Positions 23,896 to 30,006 of a stretch of 36,530 nucleotides of DNA are shown piece after piece. The stretch is taken from positions 1 to 36,530 of the IMG/VR virus record IMGVR_UViG_3300029263_001577; one strand, given 5' to 3'. Positions within the stretch are counted from its first letter, which is position 1; the number at the start of each line of letters is the position of its first letter. Both the position numbers and the translations under genes were made by a program. The notes below the pieces were generated by a model. It did no database searches. It was not told the DNA's origin and saw only the letters and a program-made list of their open reading frames with translations. Source of the DNA: a virus.

Positions 23896-23923
23896 AAAAA
23901 AGCCCGAGTCGTTAAACTCGGGC
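23896..23923 (-). terminator. intrinsic terminator, first of the tandem pair
   Basis: Perfect 8-bp stem GCCCGAGT/ACTCGGGC followed by six T on the minus strand. A late promoter would be expected just upstream, near the 3' end of the Q-like gene, but no clear hexamers were found. Confidence 0.88.
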
Positions 23924-23962
23924 CTATCCGCACCTATCGCAAGGTACACGAAAGAGCTTAGT

Positions 23963-24487
23963 TTAGTGCCGCACTTTCGTCAACTCTTTTTCCAAACTTT
24001 TCAACAACGCATCACGCGCACCCGTTTTAACCACACCTGCGCCGCGATCACTAACCGCAACTTTACGTCCAGGCAACAAGAACAACAACGCATGATGCCC
24101 CTGCGCAATCCGCCTAAAATACGTTCGACGACTACAACCGCACCGCGCAACCCTAACCGCCTCATCCGCGTCCGCATGCCGGTAATGCTCACACAGCGCA
24201 GTATGCAGCTTGCTATCACTTGATGATAACTTACGCATCGCACGATCAATCTCATAAACAGAATCCGGCATCTCACCAGCCGCCCCGCCCCCAGTCGAAC
24301 GAACAACATCACCCCGCGCATCAATGATCGATGCCAACGCACTATTGCCATAACCAACACCAGAAACAAAACCGCCCACATCACACGCCAGCCACTCAGC
24401 CCACGCCTGCAAACGCTTATCAACCCAAGGCACACACGCCGCCTCAACCCGAGCCCGTTTTATATCTAACTTTTCCGCTGCACCCAT
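23963..24487 (-). CDS. Q-like late antitermination protein
   Basis: 174 residues from ATG 24487 (GGAG 9 bases upstream); the frame is open to 24562, but that extension reads like noncoding DNA. It has KRARVEAACVPWVDKRLQAWAEWL (about 11-34) and a C-terminal helix-turn-helix-like part with IDRAMRKLSSSDSKLHTALCEHY and CGCSRRTYFRRIAQGHHALL (about 83-135). This is the usual build of phage Q-type antiterminators. It is the last early gene, just upstream of a double terminator and the lysis genes, as Q is in lambda. Confidence 0.7.
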   Translation of the reverse strand: MGAAEKLDIKRARVEAACVPWVDKRLQAWAEWLACDVGGFVSGVGYGNSALASIIDARGDVVRSTGGGAAGEMPDSVYEIDRAMRKLSSSDSKLHTALCEHYRHADADEAVRVARCGCSRRTYFRRIAQGHHALLFLLPGRKVAVSDRGAGVVKTGARDALLKSLEKELTKVRH

Positions 24488-24568
24488 ACCGCAATTCTCC
24501 ACAAGCCAAACAAATAAAATAAAAGCGCCAGCCACTCCCACGGCCCACGCGCGACCAATCAAACCCTA

Positions 24569-25318
24569 TTAATTTACACGCCCCCTAAGCACCCTCAGTG
24601 CTGATTCACAAAACTTATCCTCCCAAACCGATTGCGTATGCCGCACCTCTGGCCGCTCATTCACCCAATAATTAACAAACTGATCAACAACAGAGCATTT
24701 CTGCCAATCGCTCAACTCACGCGGATCAACACCAAATGACGACAACGCCACAGCAACACGCTGCTCATCAACAGGAACCCAATCAGAATGCATCTGAAAT
24801 TTCTTGCGCGCGTTTAGAATAGAGAGAGAGTTATTCGGACTAACGGATGTATGCCGTTGTAGAATCGATTGGCTGTTTTTTGATATGACGCTGTTGACGC
24901 TAGCGGATTCGCTAACCTGTTGATTATTAATACACAAACTATCGTTATTATGTGCCGTTGTGCCTGCCGCTGTAGTGCCGTTGTACTGCCGCTGTACATC
25001 TGGACGGACTAAATCTGTAGACGCCAAACGACACAAAAAAACCAACGGCGCATCACATTTAGAGATCAAACCAACCGCCTCTAAACGCTCCAAAAACCAA
25101 CGCACCTGCCGCTGCGTATACATCTGGCTAGGCACCTTAGACCGTTGCGGCCTACGCACCTCCAACACCTCACGCAACCCCTGATAACTCAAGCGCCGCG
25201 TAATACCCACAATGCCCGTCTTATAATCCATATACCGACGCAGCACCCGCATATATAACACCTGACACTCATGAGGTAAACCCTCAGCATCTAACGCCTC
25301 ATACTCAAACTGATTCAT
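24569..25318 (-). CDS. phage replication protein with DnaT-like C-terminal domain
   Basis: 249 residues from ATG 25318, in an ATGA overlap with the upstream gene. The N-terminal part (about 1-100) resembles a winged-helix DNA-binding module (CQVLYMRVLRRYMDYKTG, YTQRQVRWFLERLEAVGLISK). A polar, low-complexity linker follows (about 115-165). The C-terminus (about 178-245) has the DnaT-type ssDNA-binding pattern, ending in FVNYWVNERPEVRHTQSVWEDKF. It probably initiates replication and helps load host DnaB. No separate helicase loader or helicase gene was found. Confidence 0.7.
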   Translation of the reverse strand: MNQFEYEALDAEGLPHECQVLYMRVLRRYMDYKTGIVGITRRLSYQGLREVLEVRRPQRSKVPSQMYTQRQVRWFLERLEAVGLISKCDAPLVFLCRLASTDLVRPDVQRQYNGTTAAGTTAHNNDSLCINNQQVSESASVNSVISKNSQSILQRHTSVSPNNSLSILNARKKFQMHSDWVPVDEQRVAVALSSFGVDPRELSDWQKCSVVDQFVNYWVNERPEVRHTQSVWEDKFCESALRVLRGRVN

Positions 25319-25584
25319 GCAGCACACCTCGCCACATCAACCAAACGCACAACCTCATCGTACAACTGCTTAACGATCCGAGCCCCAGTTGCCGCCTCCA
25401 AATTAACCGACTCAGACAACAATAGATCAGGTACAGTCACCACTTCATCATCAATAATAGGATGGCGCATCAAACACAACTGCACACTCAAAACCCGACC
25501 ACTTGACAATACCGACAAACTAAAATCACTCGGTATTACCGCCCCCAGCGTCACCAACGCGCCAAGCTGCTCATTAAGACCCAT
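25315..25584 (-). CDS. early hypothetical protein
   Basis: 89 residues with no family recognised. The second half is helical (VNLEAATGARIVKQLYDEVVRLVDVARCAA). It is coupled to the replication gene, so it may be a replication accessory or regulator. It lies just beyond the cassette array and the small plus-strand RNA candidate. Confidence 0.55.
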   Translation of the reverse strand: MGLNEQLGALVTLGAVIPSDFSLSVLSSGRVLSVQLCLMRHPIIDDEVVTVPDLLLSESVNLEAATGARIVKQLYDEVVRLVDVARCAA

Positions 25585-25596
25585 AAACCAGCCTCA

Positions 25597-25625
25597 TTGC
25601 AGGCATATCACAAACCTGCTTTAAT
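25597..25625 (+). promoter_or_regulatory. promoter facing away from the replication genes
   Basis: TTGCAG (25597-25602), 17-base spacer, TTTAAT (25620-25625) on the plus strand. GCAGG and CCTGC inside it form a short inverted repeat. Confidence 0.55.
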
Positions 25626-25631
25626 CCACCT

Positions 25632-25714
25632 GTTGAGATTGCTATGTTAGCCCTGCAAGGTACTAGCAATCTTGATACCGCCCCCTCTACGCCAATAGAA
25701 GGGGGCACCTTTTT
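25632..25714 (+). ncRNA. candidate small RNA, OOP-like in position
   Basis: A predicted transcript would start after the TTTAAT and contain a perfect 9-bp stem, AGATTGCTA/TAGCAATCT (25636-25644 with 25664-25672). A GC-rich stem (GCCCCCT.CTA with TAGAAGGGGGC, 25680-25706, one bulge) and T5 at 25710-25714 follow. The T run is only on the plus strand. The region has no coding potential. It is transcribed against the early operon just before the replication genes, the position of lambda OOP RNA. Confidence 0.5.
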
Positions 25715-25728
25715 CACTTTCTTATTTC

Positions 25729-25789
25729 TATAACACTACGCTCATCAGTACAGCTCGTAACCTCGCAGACGTTGAACTACCTGTTATTC
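25729..25789 (-). repeat. attC-like site E
   Basis: On the minus strand it begins ATAAC (overlapping the stop of the 25784-26059 gene) and ends GTTATAG, with imperfectly complementary inner arms and the loop GCGAGGTTACGAGC. The first about 35 bases are identical to the plus-strand site at 34578-34640. Confidence 0.75.
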
Positions 25790-26059
25790 TTTTAAATGGT
25801 CGAACTCGCGGTTGCTGTGATCAATAAATGCACCGATAGCAGAACCTAATTTAATTAAACTATTGTATTGGCTTTTTTCTAACTGCATCCCACATTCATT
25901 TTCGATATGTTTTTTGCTTAAAACATTACAAAGCGCCCACGCAGTATCTCTATCAAGCTCAAGTCTCAAAGTTCCTACTTCTATATTTGAGTTAGTACCA
26001 TCGATGACACCCTGCATTTCATCACTCTTAATTGCTTTATTTCCTAATCTTTTCATCAC
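25784..26059 (-). CDS. cassette gene, unknown function
   Basis: 91 residues. No family is recognised; the sequence is mixed alpha (VGTLRLELDRDTAWALCNVLSKKHIENECG) and lacks signal peptide or membrane segments. GGACGTG precedes the start. It is flanked by attC-like sites F and E and its stop codon forms part of site E, the tight packing of integron cassettes. Confidence 0.65.
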   Translation of the reverse strand: MMKRLGNKAIKSDEMQGVIDGTNSNIEVGTLRLELDRDTAWALCNVLSKKHIENECGMQLEKSQYNSLIKLGSAIGAFIDHSNREFDHLKE

Positions 26060-26078
26060 ACGTCCTTTAATTTAAAAG

Positions 26079-26138
26079 ATAACAATGCAATCAATCCGAC
26101 TGCTCGCTGCTCTCGCGCGTTTTATAGCGTGGTTATTT
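26079..26138 (-). repeat. attC-like site F
   Basis: Minus strand: ATAAC at the gene stop, GTTAT about 55 bases later, imperfect inverted arms between. It belongs to the same sequence family as the plus-strand site at 34324-34386; both contain GAGCAGTCGGATTGATTGC. Confidence 0.75.
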
Positions 26139-26366
26139 GGGCGCTATTAACTTGTCGAAAGCGTTGTAATCAATCTCACTGATAGTCACGTTACCGAAAG
26201 CATCAGGCTCTGCGGTATTACCAACCAAGTCATACCAGCTTTCTTTCAGCTCTTTCATTTCATTTTCAAGAGCAACAAGCTTCATGTACATTGCGCCTGC
26301 CTGTTTCTGTGTCATTTTCATACTTATTTGAACGGCCATTTCTATATCTCCCACGCCAAATAACAA
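26133..26366 (-). CDS. cassette gene, unknown function
   Basis: 77 residues. A helical N-terminal part (QISMKMTQKQAGAMYMKLVALENEMKELKESWYDLVG, about 10-46) looks like a short coiled coil; the rest is acidic. No family is recognised. An internal ATG at about residue 10 is an alternative start. The stop codon overlaps the first bases of site F. Confidence 0.6.
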   Translation of the reverse strand: MLFGVGDIEMAVQISMKMTQKQAGAMYMKLVALENEMKELKESWYDLVGNTAEPDAFGNVTISEIDYNAFDKLIAPK

Positions 26367-26421
26367 GGCGCTTAATCATTGACTGCTCGTAAACTCGCAG
26401 CCTGTTAGCTTTTGGTTATTC
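26358..26421 (-). repeat. attC-like site G
   Basis: Minus strand: ATAAC..., inner arms AAAGCTAACAGGCTGC and the longer complementary arm around TGATTAAGCGCCTT, then GTTAT. One arm carries extra bases, as attC hairpins do. The loop GCGAGTTTACGAGC is shared with other sites. Confidence 0.72.
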
Positions 26422-26592
26422 GTGCGCTAATAAGCTGTCAGATTTAAACTTCTCAAAAGCTCTTTGTGTTTCCATTGCAATTACGGTTGCAGAGTACGAG
26501 CGCGGCTGAAATGATGCAGTTTTAGCATTCTAGATAACGGCGCGGGAAACGCCGTATTGTTTTTTAAATTCTTCTAAATATTTCTCTCTCAT
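26416..26592 (-). pseudogene. cassette gene with an in-frame amber codon
   Basis: From ATG 26592, preceded by GGGAGG, the frame runs MREKYLEEFKKQYGVSRAVI, meets TAG at 26532-26530, then continues in the same frame for 37 codons (NAKTASFQPRSYSATVIAM...) to a TAA that forms the start of site G. A single base change (for example TAG from CAG) explains the break. It is too short to appear as a normal gene. The SxYSATVIA segment resembles arginine-rich small cassette proteins, but the family is not recognised. Confidence 0.6.
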
Positions 26593-26612
26593 ATTTATCA
26601 ACCTCCCGCGCA

Positions 26613-26675
26613 AAATAACAATACGCTTAATTCTGAATCTCGTTCCACTCGCTCAAATTAGCGCGGGGCTATTTA
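26613..26675 (-). repeat. attC-like site H
   Basis: Minus strand: left end ATAGC (one base off ATAAC) beside the stop of the NinX-like gene, right end GTTAT. Inner arms GCGCTAATTT and AGAATTAAGCGT are complementary with extra bases. Confidence 0.68.
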
Positions 26676-27011
26676 GTCCTGCTGCATATCAAGAAAAACC
26701 TCTACGGCAGCTCTTAGAGGATTGGTATCCCAATACTCAATGTCGTCTCTATTCATAGGTAGGTTGCTAGAAGTTAGATGAGCATAGCCATCACCACAAA
26801 CAGTGATGTTGTATGTTGATATCAACCGCCAAGTATCTGAGGCGTTATTGCAGTAATCGAGCGGATAAGCTTGACGCAATACGCTGCCACCAATGCAATG
26901 CCGTGTAATACTTCTTTCGCCTATATGAACATCTTCTTCAATTCCAAGGGCAGCAACTACCAAGCAATTAAGCTCATGATCGCTCAAATTTTCATTAATC
27001 CTTTTCATCAC
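26673..27011 (-). CDS. NinX/DUF2591-like protein in a cassette
   Basis: 112 residues. LSDHELNCLVVAALGI (about 9-24), DYCNNASDTWRLISTYNITV (about 52-71) and the closing NPLRAAVEVFLDMQ (about 97-110) fit the DUF2591/NinX family, usually found in phage early regions. Here it lies between attC-like sites I and H. GGAG precedes the start. That a phage-type gene has become a cassette is unusual; function of the family is unknown. Confidence 0.7.
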   Translation of the reverse strand: MMKRINENLSDHELNCLVVAALGIEEDVHIGERSITRHCIGGSVLRQAYPLDYCNNASDTWRLISTYNITVCGDGYAHLTSSNLPMNRDDIEYWDTNPLRAAVEVFLDMQQD

Positions 27012-27028
27012 TCCGTAGGCCTCAGTCT

Positions 27029-27082
27029 AAATAACAAGTTAAAGCAAGCAGACAGCTCGTAACCTCGCTTGCGGTTGTTTAG
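27029..27082 (-). repeat. attC-like site I
   Basis: Minus strand: AACAACCGCAAGC ... GCTTGCTTTAACTTGTTAT. The arms GCAAGC/GCTTGC pair perfectly and the loop is GCGAGGTTACGAGC, shared with sites E and D1. It starts about 14 bases after the stop of the upstream gene. Confidence 0.7.
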
Positions 27083-27095
27083 GTGGCTAAAACCA

Positions 27096-27278
27096 CTACT
27101 TGTACACTTCACACATATAATCGCCGCCTGCATCCTGCACACAAATTCTGTACTCAACTGGTTTTTTAGGCATTAACCAATCAGCAGCACCAAAGCCGCA
27201 CGCCACTAAAAAACCAGCAATAAAAAAACAGACCATCGGCTTAATATTTTCTTTCAAGTGGTAACTAAAGTTTTTCAT
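27096..27278 (-). CDS. small membrane protein, first cassette gene
   Basis: 60 residues with one hydrophobic segment (MVCFFIAGFLVACGFGAADWL, about 15-35) and a short C-terminal part with two Cys. No family is recognised; the LVAC in the membrane segment is too internal for a standard lipobox. A GTTAGCT motif at about 27296-27302 upstream may be the right end of an older recombination site. Confidence 0.6.
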   Translation of the reverse strand: MKNFSYHLKENIKPMVCFFIAGFLVACGFGAADWLMPKKPVEYRICVQDAGGDYMCEVYK

Positions 27279-27313
27279 GCGTCACAATCCCAAAAGCTAA
27301 CAAATTTAAGCAG

Positions 27314-27514
27314 CTATCTATTACTACATAACCCGCAATTTGATTCACAAGCAGGCCCCGCCTCTCGCTCAAAATCACCACACTTAACCACTTTTACATC
27401 CTCTGAATGATCAATCTCAATAACAAGGCAATGCTTAAACTCAATCGCAGAACAATCCTCATCACGATGCTCACAAACCGCACACATGCCACCTTTAGGG
27501 ATAAACTCACTCAT
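27314..27514 (-). CDS. cysteine-rich early protein
   Basis: 66 residues with eight Cys, in CAVC, EDC, HC, KCGDF, AC, NCGLC contexts, suggesting zinc binding. Its ATG overlaps the stop of the dNMP kinase gene (ATGA). The family is not recognised. Confidence 0.6.
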   Translation of the reverse strand: MSEFIPKGGMCAVCEHRDEDCSAIEFKHCLVIEIDHSEDVKVVKCGDFEREAGPACESNCGLCSNR

Positions 27515-28107
27515 GCCACACGCCCCAGATCACACATATCAACCGCACGATCAAACCACGCATCACAACCCCACTTAACCGCCTTGTCCAGCTCATCAAG
27601 CCCCGCGTTATTCTCAAGCACAAAATCAACAAGCCCAGCATCAATACCCTGCTCCGTCACATGATCATTAACCGGCCCAACACCAGGACGAACAACATTA
27701 ATCACAACGCCACCCCTAGACCGAATAAATCGGGCCTCCTCATCCGTGCGCACATCCGTAAACACAACACAGTCCGATCCCAACGGCTCAAGCGCATCAT
27801 CAGCTAGCAACACCTCAAGACGAAGCGCCATACACTTAACCCACGTATCCGCACCAAACACCTCGCGCACACACTCAGTACCGATGCGCTGCAAAATATC
27901 ACGAGGCGACAAACCCCAATAAGGCACAACATGCTCTTTTTTAACCCGATCACTCATCTGATCTGCCGTTAAACCAAAAACAGAGCGCGCAACCTCACGC
28001 ATAGGATCAGCAAACGCCCGCCGGTAGCCGCTACGCTGCCTCAACAAAAGCCCCGCCGCCGTATCCTTACCGCTACCTGCAACCCCTGTAAATCCTATAA
28101 CCTTCAT
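27511..28107 (-). CDS. deoxynucleoside monophosphate kinase
   Basis: 198 residues. P-loop GVAGSGKDT at 8-16, followed by FADPMREVARSVFGL (about 33-47), WGLSPRDILQRIGTECVR (about 65-82) and a D-V-R motif in FTDVRTDEEARFIR. These are typical of phage dNMP kinases of the T4 gp1 type, which phosphorylate dNMPs for phage DNA synthesis. CAGGTG precedes ATG 28107. It is the first gene after the cro-like gene in the early operon; a LexA-box-like sequence lies just upstream. Confidence 0.85.
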   Translation of the reverse strand: MKVIGFTGVAGSGKDTAAGLLLRQRSGYRRAFADPMREVARSVFGLTADQMSDRVKKEHVVPYWGLSPRDILQRIGTECVREVFGADTWVKCMALRLEVLLADDALEPLGSDCVVFTDVRTDEEARFIRSRGGVVINVVRPGVGPVNDHVTEQGIDAGLVDFVLENNAGLDELDKAVKWGCDAWFDRAVDMCDLGRVA

Positions 28108-28114
28108 AAAACAC

Positions 28115-28130
28115 CTGTATAAAAAAACAG
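28115..28130 (-). promoter_or_regulatory. LexA-box-like sequence upstream of dNMP kinase gene
   Basis: CTGT-N8-ACAG, identical over all 16 bases to the box at 29160-29175. It is 7 bases upstream of the dNMP kinase start and overlaps a terminator-like hairpin, so its role is ambiguous. Confidence 0.4.
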
Positions 28131-28145
28131 CCCTATCACAAGGCT
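28121..28145 (-). terminator. weak intrinsic terminator after the cro-like gene
   Basis: Short stem AGCC/GGCT followed by GTTTTTTT on the minus strand. The position after cro parallels lambda tR1. Confidence 0.45.
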
Positions 28146-28184
28146 AACAATAACCTGCCCCACCAACTAAACTTTACCTACAAG

Positions 28185-28412
28185 CTAAGCAACGGACGGC
28201 AAACCAGCTGTTTCCTGATCTCCCACAGGAAACAGCTCCTCAACAGAAACCCCCAGCGCACGCGCATAACTAAGCGCCTGCCTAACATCAGGAGTACGCA
28301 AGCCAACCTCATGATTACAAACAGCACCTTGACCCAACGGCGGAGAAAGCTGCAAACCAAGTTCTTTTTGAGTGAGCTTTAATTGCTCTCGGTAATATTT
28401 AATTCGATTCAT
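28185..28412 (-). CDS. Cro-like repressor
   Basis: 75 residues from ATG 28412; the frame is open to 28595 but the extension runs through the operator region and the divergent gene. RIKYYREQLKLTQKELGLQL (about 3-22) is an XRE helix-turn-helix start, followed by QALSYARALGVSVEELFPV. It is divergent from the CI-like gene across two operators, and is first in the early minus-strand operon, as cro is in lambda. Confidence 0.75.
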   Translation of the reverse strand: MNRIKYYREQLKLTQKELGLQLSPPLGQGAVCNHEVGLRTPDVRQALSYARALGVSVEELFPVGDQETAGLPSVA

Positions 28413-28418
28413 AGCGAC

Positions 28419-28460
28419 ATAAAAACACGTTTTGTGTTTATGGTCAACACCAAACGTGTT
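28419..28460 (-). promoter_or_regulatory. cro-side early promoter with two operators
   Basis: On the minus strand TTGACC (28447-28442), 17-base spacer, TTTTAT (28424-28419) drives the cro-like gene. Two operators AACAC-N5-GTGTT lie at 28424-28438 and 28446-28460, covering the promoter; their centres are 22 bases apart. Confidence 0.75.
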
Positions 28461-28475
28461 TAAAGGTAAAACACA

Positions 28476-28940
28476 ATGCGTGATACACTGGCAAGCATGA
28501 AATTTGGACAAAAAATAAAACAAGCACGAACAGAAGCAGGGCTCACCCAAGAGCAACTGGGGATAAAGTGCGGCTGGTCTACAGGCAACCCACAAAGCAG
28601 AATTGGCAACTACGAAAAAGACGTTCGAAGCCCATCAGCATCGGATATTGCCATAATAGCTAAAACCCTAAGAAAAGGGATTCTATTCTTTTACGATATA
28701 GAGCCAGAACACACAGTTGCAGAAGATAGCGCGGCTTATAACGCGAAATCACATCTTTCAGATAGCCAGGTCGAAATTTTAGAGCGAGTAATTATCACAG
28801 TCGAAAGAAAATTTAAGGACGTGGACGCAAAAACAAAAGCAAAATTAATTGCCGAAATGTTTAGCAACTACTCAAACTTAGGATTAACCGCCAACGATCT
28901 AACCTCGCCAGGATCAACCCCATCAAAAAAAACTAACTAA
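28476..28940 (+). CDS. CI-like repressor without peptidase domain
   Basis: 154 residues from ATG 28476 (AAAGG upstream); ATG 28497 is an alternative. The N-terminal XRE domain is clear (FGQKIKQARTEAGLTQEQLG, about 10-29). The C-terminal part is a helical tail (LSDSQVEILERVIITVERKF...), with no S24 peptidase domain and no Ala-Gly cleavage site or Ser/Lys dyad. It should hold the lysogen by binding AACAC-N5-GTGTT. Because it cannot self-cleave, induction needs another trigger; see the gene at 28933-29133. Confidence 0.75.
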   Translation: MRDTLASMKFGQKIKQARTEAGLTQEQLGIKCGWSTGNPQSRIGNYEKDVRSPSASDIAIIAKTLRKGILFFYDIEPEHTVAEDSAAYNAKSHLSDSQVEILERVIITVERKFKDVDAKTKAKLIAEMFSNYSNLGLTANDLTSPGSTPSKKTN

Positions 28941-29133
28941 CACGCCAGCGCTTAGCCCACAAAAGCTCTTGAGCCGTAAGAGCAATACTTTCAGACCTAT
29001 ACTGATCATCAGTAACACTATCATTTTTCTCTAACAGCACCCGCCTACGCAGCAGCGCACAAGCCTCAGCCTGCATTTGATGACGCGTACCTATATCAAC
29101 CACATCTCCTCGCCGAACTACCATCTCAGACAC
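28933..29133 (-). CDS. SOS-controlled small protein, antirepressor candidate
   Basis: 66 residues from GTG 29133, which has AAGGAG 6 bases upstream. No known family is recognised; it is charged and helical (ALTAQELLWAKRWRV near the end). It overlaps the 3' end of the CI-like gene by 8 bases on the opposite strand, and a near-consensus LexA box lies just upstream of it. LexA-controlled small antirepressors are known to induce prophages whose repressors cannot self-cleave. That role here is inferred. Confidence 0.55.
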   Translation of the reverse strand: MSEMVVRRGDVVDIGTRHQMQAEACALLRRRVLLEKNDSVTDDQYRSESIALTAQELLWAKRWRVS

Positions 29134-29157
29134 AAAAAACTCCTTGTAATATAAGGA

Positions 29158-29177
29158 TACTGTATAAAAAAACAGTA
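29158..29177 (-). promoter_or_regulatory. LexA box (SOS operator)
   Basis: TACTGT-ATAAAAAA-ACAGTA, a near-perfect match to the gammaproteobacterial LexA consensus, including the flanking TA on both sides. It lies 25 bases upstream of the GTG start of the small minus-strand gene. Confidence 0.8.
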
Positions 29178-29436
29178 TATAAAATACTTAGGCGTATTTA
29201 CACCCCTTCACATAAATTCAAACAATAGAAAATAACAATAACTAGAAAAAGCAAAAGGCTCAAACAAAAAAACAAACAAAAAACACCAACACAGACCGAA
29301 CTGTCTCAGCAATTCACAATAAGATTTAGCCCCCAAATTACTAAAACACCCAACACCCAACACCTAACACCTGCCCACCTAACAACCCAGCATATACATA
29401 AAGAACCAACTCGCAGAAACCATCAAATAAAAACAA
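29178..29436. other. noncoding stretch in the immunity region
   Basis: AC-rich DNA with short irregular repeats of the type AACACCCAACACC near 29345-29375. No gene, stable hairpin or second LexA box is seen. It separates the SOS gene from the plus-strand early promoter. Confidence 0.5.
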
Positions 29437-29494
29437 AACACGATTTGTGTTGACATAAACACTAAATGTGTTTTTAATTAACACAAAACGTGTT
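29437..29494 (+). promoter_or_regulatory. plus-strand early promoter with three operators
   Basis: TTGACA (29450-29455), 17-base spacer, TTTAAT (29473-29478). Three operators AACAC-N5-GTGTT at 29437-29451, 29458-29472 and 29480-29494 have centres 21 and 22 bases apart and cover the whole promoter. The same motif occurs twice at the cro-side promoter. Confidence 0.85.
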
Positions 29495-29523
29495 TAAGCA
29501 AGCACAAAACAGGGAGTAAACCA

Positions 29524-30006
29524 ATGCCTATAGCACTCGCACCACGCGAAAAAGAATACGTCGAATGCCTCAAGCACGGCATGAACGACAAAGAAGCAGC
29601 CCGCGAAATGCACTGCAACCTCGCTGGCATACTCTCAACAGCCAAACGCGCACGATACAAACTGCACGCAAAAAACCGCACAGAACTCGTTATCAACGCA
29701 ATACGCCAAGGCTTTATAGAACTAAGCCTAATCATCTGCGTACTAGCACAGTGCACCACAACAAACGACATAGAACGCCCATCGCCACGCGGACGCACAG
29801 CACAGCACCGCACAACACGCACAGGGCGACCAGCACGCGGCAGCAACCTACTAAGGCTGCGCACACGTAGCAAAACAAACTCACAACTACCGCCAACCCA
29901 ACTTGCAGAAAACATCATCGAATGGACAGGCGGCGAGATATACCAAACCTACGACCTACAGGGGCTAAATCATGAGCAAAATACTCATACACCCAACCAT
30001 GTTTAA
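29524..30006 (+). CDS. LuxR-type HTH protein, first gene of the plus early operon
   Basis: 160 residues. Residues about 5-68 read as a LuxR/GerE-type DNA-binding domain: LAPREKEYVECLKHGMNDKE, then AAREMH...STAKRARYKL and AKNRTELVINAIRQGFI. A short hydrophobic stretch (LSLIICVLAQC) and an Arg/Thr/Pro-rich low-complexity tail follow. AGGGAG precedes the start. As the first gene behind the operator-controlled promoter it probably regulates phage or host transcription. The tail overlaps the next small gene. Confidence 0.65.
   Translation: MPIALAPREKEYVECLKHGMNDKEAAREMHCNLAGILSTAKRARYKLHAKNRTELVINAIRQGFIELSLIICVLAQCTTTNDIERPSPRGRTAQHRTTRTGRPARGSNLLRLRTRSKTNSQLPPTQLAENIIEWTGGEIYQTYDLQGLNHEQNTHTPNHV

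Noticed and set aside
24001-24447. Arg-rich minus-strand ORF inside the Q-like gene
   Set aside because: Alternate-frame shadow with strongly biased composition and no start signal.
24488-24562. N-terminal extension of the Q-like protein (apparent membrane segment)
   Set aside because: The family similarity and a good ribosome site start at ATG 24487; the hydrophobic stretch comes from GT-rich noncoding DNA.
25727-27082. The inverted repeats as terminators or REP-type repeats
   Set aside because: They have no T run, are asymmetric with extra bases on one arm, end in ATAAC/GTTAT and merge with stop codons. This fits attC better than terminators or REP elements.
28412-28595. Long N-terminal extension of the Cro-like protein
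   Set aside because: The extension crosses the two operators and the divergent repressor gene; ATG 28412 gives a normal Cro-sized protein.
29300-29400. CRISPR-like repeats in the AC-rich noncoding stretch
   Set aside because: Repeats are very short and irregular, with no spacer structure.
29565-29870. Arg/Thr/His-rich ORF overlapping the LuxR-type HTH gene
   Set aside because: A frame-shifted shadow of low-complexity AC-rich DNA; the LuxR-type frame has the family motif and ribosome site.
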